Below are positions 59,570 through 64,000 of a stretch of 64,000 nucleotides of DNA, in pieces (the stretch's first letter is position 1; each line of letters starts with the position of its first letter). The stretch comes from Mariniphaga sp041687215 (GTDB lineage Bacteria; Bacteroidota; Bacteroidia; Bacteroidales; Prolixibacteraceae). Below the pieces are notes generated by a model that searched no databases, was not told the origin of the DNA, and saw only the letters and a list, made by a program, of their open reading frames with translations. The DNA lies in assembly GCF_041687215.1 (NCBI RefSeq), contig NZ_JAWLCI010000012.1, forward strand, positions 21,316-85,315. The letters are read 5' to 3'. Both the position numbers and the translations under genes were made by a program.

Positions 59570-60406
59570 ATGGAAGTACGGGACCTGGAAGTGGCGGTTA
59601 TTTCCGATTTGCATCTGGCCACCCATGCCAGCAAACCCAAAAAAGTACTGAAGTACCTGAAATCCATCTTACCCAACATTCTGGTACTAAATGGCGACAT
59701 CATCGATTCGTGGCGTTTCAGCCGGAATTACTTTCCTAAAAATCAATTAAAAGTGGTTCGGCAGATTATAAAAATGATGGAAAAGGGAGTGCAGGTATAT
59801 TACATTACCGGCAACCATGATGAATTTTTAAGGAAGTTTGCCCCAACTACAATTGGAAATCTGAAAATTGTTAACCAACTTGTATTGGAACTGGATGGAA
59901 TGAAAACCTGGATTTTTCATGGCGATATTTTCGATAGCACCATTCATCGAAAAAAGCGGCTGGCCAAATTTGGCGCAGCATTAAAAGGATTCCTTTCTGT
60001 TTCAAACAAGCTGATAAACCATTTGCTTGTGTACGCGGGAAAAAATGAAATCATTTTGTATAAAAGCATCAAATACCGGTTAATTCGCGACAAGCTAAAC
60101 CTGTCCTCCAACGAATCGAAAATACTAAATGCGGCTATTACACAGGATTATCAAACCGTTATTTGTGGTCACACCCACGTACCAAAAGAAAAAGTATTAA
60201 CAGTAAATGATAAAACGGTTCGTTACCTCAATTGCGGCGACTGGGTAGAGCACTTCACTGCGGCAGAATTTAACGACGGGAATTGGCGGCTGTACTATCA
60301 TCACGAACAGGCTGAGGAACTTCAGCCCGATGAACTGGAAATACCTGAAGAGAACCATTTGTTTCAAATCATTTCAAAAGAATTCGCTTGTTTAAATCTT
60401 ATTTGA
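59570..60406 (+). CDS. LpxH-like metallophosphoesterase
   Basis: A 278-residue cytoplasmic metallophosphoesterase. Metal site motifs are in order: VISDLHLATH (DXH), LNGDIIDSW (GDXXD), ITGNHDEFLR (GNHD), HGDIFDS and VICGHTHVP (GHXH). This matches the LpxH/YbbF-type UDP-2,3-diacylglucosamine hydrolase family, which acts in lipid A synthesis, but Bacteroidota have several paralogues, so the substrate is not certain. It is not clearly tied to the phosphate genes beside it. Confidence 0.85.
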   Translation: MEVRDLEVAVISDLHLATHASKPKKVLKYLKSILPNILVLNGDIIDSWRFSRNYFPKNQLKVVRQIIKMMEKGVQVYYITGNHDEFLRKFAPTTIGNLKIVNQLVLELDGMKTWIFHGDIFDSTIHRKKRLAKFGAALKGFLSVSNKLINHLLVYAGKNEIILYKSIKYRLIRDKLNLSSNESKILNAAITQDYQTVICGHTHVPKEKVLTVNDKTVRYLNCGDWVEHFTAAEFNDGNWRLYYHHEQAEELQPDELEIPEENHLFQIISKEFACLNLI

Positions 60407-60590
60407 ATTGCAATAAAACATTAATGGGGATTTAAGATTGGGTTAATACATGCTTCCTTTTTTTGCTTTCGAATTCAAAATCAAAATGCCTATGGTAGAT
60501 TGACAACAATTTTAATAAAAAACCTGCATAAGCTTCGACCCAAATGCAGGCTAAAAAATAAATTTTTTAAAAACTAAGTAGTATAAAATT

Positions 60591-63500
60591 ATGAAAGAAA
60601 AATTACGTAAACAATTTATTGTTGTTTCAAAAAAGCTGTTGTACATCATGCTTTTGCAGCTTTTTGCCTGGCAATTGGCCAACGGAAACGATTTGCATTA
60701 TCCACAAAAATCTGAAACGCAAATTCAACAACCTTCAAGGAACATTACCGGAAAAGTTACAGACGAAAACGGAGTTGGACTTCCGGGAGTTTCTATTGTG
60801 GTAAAAGGCACTACCCGGGGAACTGTTTCAGATACAAATGGAGACTTCACATTATCTGTTCCTGAAGATGCTGAAGCTCTTCAGTTTTCGTTTATCGGGA
60901 TGAGAACTCAGGAAGTGGCCATTGCAGGAAGGACAACAATTTCAGTGGTAATGGAAGAAGAAACCATTGGTGTGGATGAAGTGGTTGTTGTAGGATATGG
61001 AACGCAGAAAAAAGTCAATTTAACTGGAGCTGTTGAACAAGTTAGTTCAGAAGTTCTTGAAAACAGACCTGTTAATAATATTACGCAGGCGCTGCAGGGG
61101 GTAGTTCCAAACCTCAACATTACCTTAGCCGATGGTAAACCAATACGTTCTGCAGAATTTAATGTACGCGGCGCAACTTCTATTGGACAGGGAGGCTCTG
61201 CCTTAATATTAATTGATGGAGTTGAAGGAGACCCGAGCCTTCTTAACCCTAATGACATTGAAAGCATTTCGGTTTTAAAAGATGCTGCATCGGCTGCGAT
61301 TTATGGTGCCAGAGGAACTTTTGGTGTTATACTTATTACCACTAAAATGCCTGCAAAAGATAAGATTTCTGTAAATTATACCATGAATTTCGGAATTAAA
61401 TCACCTACAACAGTTCCTGATTTTGTAACTGATGGTTACACATTTGCCAAATGGTTTAGTGAAGCATATAATGCCTGGTTCGATTACTCGCGGATTCCTT
61501 CTTCTATTAATAAAACGCAGAGATTTTCTTCAGCTTATCTTGAGGAATTGAAAAGACGCTCCGAAAATCCTGATCTTCCTGATTATGAAATAGACAGCGA
61601 GGGAAATTATGTTTATTATGGCAGCACCGACTGGTATGGGTTATTATATAAAGACAATTTAACTTCTATTGATCAAAATATATCAGTATCAGGAAGCAAT
61701 GACAGAATAAGCTATTATATTTCAGGAAGATACAACGACCAGAAAGGACTCTTTCGCTACAATTCGGATGATTATTCTGTTTATAATTTCAGGGCAAAAG
61801 GTGAAATAAAAATCACCGACTGGTTCACTATAGATAATAATACAGAGTATTCTCAACAAAAATATCATCAACCACTGAATGTTGGTGAAGGTGGTGGTAT
61901 CTGGAGAAATATTGCAGATGAAGGACATCCCACTTCTCCCATGTTTAACCCTGACGGGACATTGACTCATGCTGCATCATATACTGTTGGTGATATGTGG
62001 TACGGCAAAAACGGGGAGGATACCGAAAGAACCCTCATTAAAAATACGACAGGTTTAAATGCAACTCTTTTTGATAATAAGATAAAAATCCGGGGTGATT
62101 TCACCTTCTCTGCAAATAACCAGTCAAGTTTCCGAAGAAGGGTTCAGGTACCGTTCAGCAGGCAAGAAGGGGTAGTTAATTATGTTGGAACCACAACAAA
62201 TGATATCAGAAGAATTAGTGCCGAAACAAATTATCTGGCATCGAACATTTACGGAGAGTATGAAAATACTTTTAATGAGGTTCATTATTTTAAAGCAATG
62301 ACAGGTTTTAACTATGAAGAAAGTACCTATGAATCTTTTACAGGCTCCAGAAACGGAATATTGTTTGAAGACGCTGAAAATATTTCATTAACCATTGGTG
62401 AAAATATTTCTACTAATGGCAGTTATAATAAATGGCGGGTTGCCGGTCAGTTTTACAGGGTTAATTATAGTTTTAAAGACAAGTATCTTATAGAACTAAA
62501 CGGGAGACTCGATGCATCTTCGAAATTCCCGGAAGATCAACAGACAGCATTTTTCCCTTCCATTTCAATGGGTTATCGTATTTCAAACGAGTCATTTTGG
62601 AACGTTGATGAAAATGTTATTTCAAACCTTAAATTAAGGGCCTCTTATGGTTCACTGGGGAATGGTAATGTTTCTCCTTATTCTTACATAGAATTATTCA
62701 ATATTTCTCAGTTAGGCCGGGTAATTAACGGAAAACGACCTGCTGTTACTTCTCAACCAAATGTTATCCCCGAGGGCCTGACCTGGGAAACAGCAACAAC
62801 AAAAAATTTAGGAATCGATTTAGGTTTTATTTCGAACCAATTGAATGTAACTGCCGATATTTATCAACGGTTAACTACCGATATGTACACAAGTGGTCTT
62901 CCAGTGCCCGCTGTTTTTGGTGCTAGTGTTCCAAAAGGGAATTATGCAGATATGAAAACAAATGGCTGGGAATTATCTGTTAGCTGGCGAGACCAGGTTG
63001 AACTGGCCAATAAACCGTTCAACTACGATGTACGTTTTATTTTGGCCGACAATAAATCTGTAGTTACAAGGTTTAATAACCCGGAAAAATTATTATCTAA
63101 CTATTACGAAGGTATGGAGTTAGGTGAAATCTGGGGTTTTGTTACAGAAGGTCTATTCCAAAGTGAAGCTGAAATTGAGGCACATGCAGATCAATCCTAT
63201 CTCCAAACTTCTTCCAATAATATATGGTTGCCAGGGGATATCAAATTTACAGATTTGAATGATGATGGTAAGATTAACAGAGGTCAAAACAGAATTAGCG
63301 ATCCCGGAGACTTAGCCATTGTTGGTAATTCCAGCCCACGTTTCACCTATGGTTTTAACACAGGTGCAAACTGGAACAATTTCTTTTTCTCTGCATTTAT
63401 ACAGGGAGTAGGCAAACAAGATTGGTTTCCGGACCGGGAAGCAAGTTTTTTCTGGGGTCAATATAACAGACCCTATAATAAGCTGCCAAAGTGGCATTTG

Positions 63501-63890
63501 GATAATGTTTGGTCAGAAAATAATCCTGATGCATTTCTACCAAGATACAGAGGATATTCTGTGTTGGGAGATGGAAGGGTGTTAGGTGTTGTGCAGTCAC
63601 GCTATATAATGAATGTTGCATACATCAGATTAAAAAATATTCAATTAGGTTATAATTTACCACAAAAGGTTATGCAAAGCGTTTCGTTTCTTTCCAACGT
63701 TAAGCTTTACGTTTCTGGTGAAAATATTTGGTCATGGTCGCCACTTTACAAAACAACAACAGATTTTGACATAGAAAATATTGGTGGATCTGATCCTGAA
63801 TTAACTTCCGGAAGTGGTCGAAGGGCTGGAAACGCACTAAATTATCCCATATTAAAAACTGTATCATTTGGGATTTCAGCCACATTTTAA
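60591..63890 (+). CDS. SusC/RagA-family TonB-dependent outer-membrane protein
   Basis: A 1099-residue outer-membrane porin. After the signal sequence comes the carboxypeptidase-like domain NITGKVTDENGVGLPGVSIV (about 50-125), then the plug (VGYGTQKKVNLTGAV, LIDGVEGDPSLLNPNDIES) and the 22-strand barrel ending in ILKTVSFGISATF, with terminal Phe. SusC proteins import glycans or other large substrates with a SusD lid. A SusD gene is expected next, and the window ends at a new start codon (63996). No ECF/FecR regulator precedes it; the 184-bp gap upstream has a weak hairpin only. The substrate is unknown. Confidence 0.94.
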   Translation: MKEKLRKQFIVVSKKLLYIMLLQLFAWQLANGNDLHYPQKSETQIQQPSRNITGKVTDENGVGLPGVSIVVKGTTRGTVSDTNGDFTLSVPEDAEALQFSFIGMRTQEVAIAGRTTISVVMEEETIGVDEVVVVGYGTQKKVNLTGAVEQVSSEVLENRPVNNITQALQGVVPNLNITLADGKPIRSAEFNVRGATSIGQGGSALILIDGVEGDPSLLNPNDIESISVLKDAASAAIYGARGTFGVILITTKMPAKDKISVNYTMNFGIKSPTTVPDFVTDGYTFAKWFSEAYNAWFDYSRIPSSINKTQRFSSAYLEELKRRSENPDLPDYEIDSEGNYVYYGSTDWYGLLYKDNLTSIDQNISVSGSNDRISYYISGRYNDQKGLFRYNSDDYSVYNFRAKGEIKITDWFTIDNNTEYSQQKYHQPLNVGEGGGIWRNIADEGHPTSPMFNPDGTLTHAASYTVGDMWYGKNGEDTERTLIKNTTGLNATLFDNKIKIRGDFTFSANNQSSFRRRVQVPFSRQEGVVNYVGTTTNDIRRISAETNYLASNIYGEYENTFNEVHYFKAMTGFNYEESTYESFTGSRNGILFEDAENISLTIGENISTNGSYNKWRVAGQFYRVNYSFKDKYLIELNGRLDASSKFPEDQQTAFFPSISMGYRISNESFWNVDENVISNLKLRASYGSLGNGNVSPYSYIELFNISQLGRVINGKRPAVTSQPNVIPEGLTWETATTKNLGIDLGFISNQLNVTADIYQRLTTDMYTSGLPVPAVFGASVPKGNYADMKTNGWELSVSWRDQVELANKPFNYDVRFILADNKSVVTRFNNPEKLLSNYYEGMELGEIWGFVTEGLFQSEAEIEAHADQSYLQTSSNNIWLPGDIKFTDLNDDGKINRGQNRISDPGDLAIVGNSSPRFTYGFNTGANWNNFFFSAFIQGVGKQDWFPDREASFFWGQYNRPYNKLPKWHLDNVWSENNPDAFLPRYRGYSVLGDGRVLGVVQSRYIMNVAYIRLKNIQLGYNLPQKVMQSVSFLSNVKLYVSGENIWSWSPLYKTTTDFDIENIGGSDPELTSGSGRRAGNALNYPILKTVSFGISATF

Positions 63891-64000
63891 TAATTAATAA
63901 ATAAGGGTGGCGATCCGGTATTACGCAGATTTACAATAATTTGATCAAAAATTGCTCCTGCTTGTTAATATATAAACAACTAAAAATTAACAGTTATGCA
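63891..64000 (+). other. Gap and first codon of the next gene at the window edge
   Basis: About 105 bases follow the SusC stop, then ATGCA at 63996-64000. By position this is likely the start of a SusD-family lipoprotein gene, but nothing of the protein can be read. Confidence 0.35.

Noticed and set aside
60523..60550. Hairpin CCTGCAT/ATGCAGG before the SusC gene as a terminator
   Set aside because: Loop of 14 bases and no T-run right after the stem; may be a leader structure at most.

Overview
The window reads as chromosome of a Bacteroidota bacterium. Evidence seen directly: many intergenic TAnnTTTG boxes (the Bacteroidota -7 promoter element), proteins with type IX secretion (T9SS) sorting tails, a SusC/RagA porin, a DUF4270 lipoprotein beside a one-domain glycogen synthase, and DUF4252/ECF-sigma genes. 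The mixture of multiheme cytochromes, an NrfH-like protein and a PiT-PhoU phosphate carrier would fit a marine or sediment member of Marinilabiliales/Prolixibacteraceae, but that placement is a guess. No phage, insertion sequence, CRISPR array or rRNA was seen.

Layout. 1-3560: 3' end of a cyclophilin, a HEPN/MNT pair, a HAD phosphatase and a two-gene methylthioadenosine salvage unit (mtnA-mtnP). 3800-5567: pheS and a small secreted protein. 5754-21182: a seven-gene, 15 kb one-strand operon in which an ABC-2 exporter and a complete RND tripartite pump are interleaved; its sixth gene fuses an RND permease, a six-helix membrane linker and an ABC ATPase in one 1574-residue protein. This is the most unusual system in the window. 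21188-24825: panD, panC, a GT5 glycogen synthase domain and a DUF4270 lipoprotein. 24897-28710: an ECF sigma/membrane protein/DUF4252 unit, mntP, dusB and an orphan antitoxin-like gene. 28742-36469: two minus-strand operons, one with a T9SS protein, TPR protein, TPR/beta-barrel protein and a urea-transporter/M23-peptidase fusion, the other with PqqD-like, ATP-grasp and PLP-decarboxylase genes that look like a small biosynthetic pathway.

36638-45886: a lipoprotein, a T9SS-exported five-heme cytochrome, a CusCBA/CzcCBA-type metal efflux system and a collagen-repeat lipoprotein. Three intergenic copies of the same ~55-bp element precede the lipoprotein, the cytochrome and the efflux operon, suggesting a shared promoter and regulon. 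46039-50043: a periplasmic rhodanese, initiator tRNA, and an NrfH-like tetraheme cytochrome fused to a formylglycine-generating-enzyme-like domain, followed by a Tat-exported Gfo/Idh/MocA oxidoreductase. 50268-53829: asnS, rpoN and a PAP2-like membrane protein. 53831-59487: a phosphate block with a PhoB/PhoR-like two-component pair, a PiT-PhoU transporter and a beta-propeller phytase. 59570-64000: an LpxH-like hydrolase and a SusC porin whose partner begins at the window edge.

All assignments come from reading motifs and context; no database search was run. Starts were moved from the longest frame where an internal ATG fits the promoter, family length or signal peptide better (mtnA, glycogen synthase, mntP, dusB, the antitoxin-like gene, cusA-like, the second tolC, and the sensor kinase).
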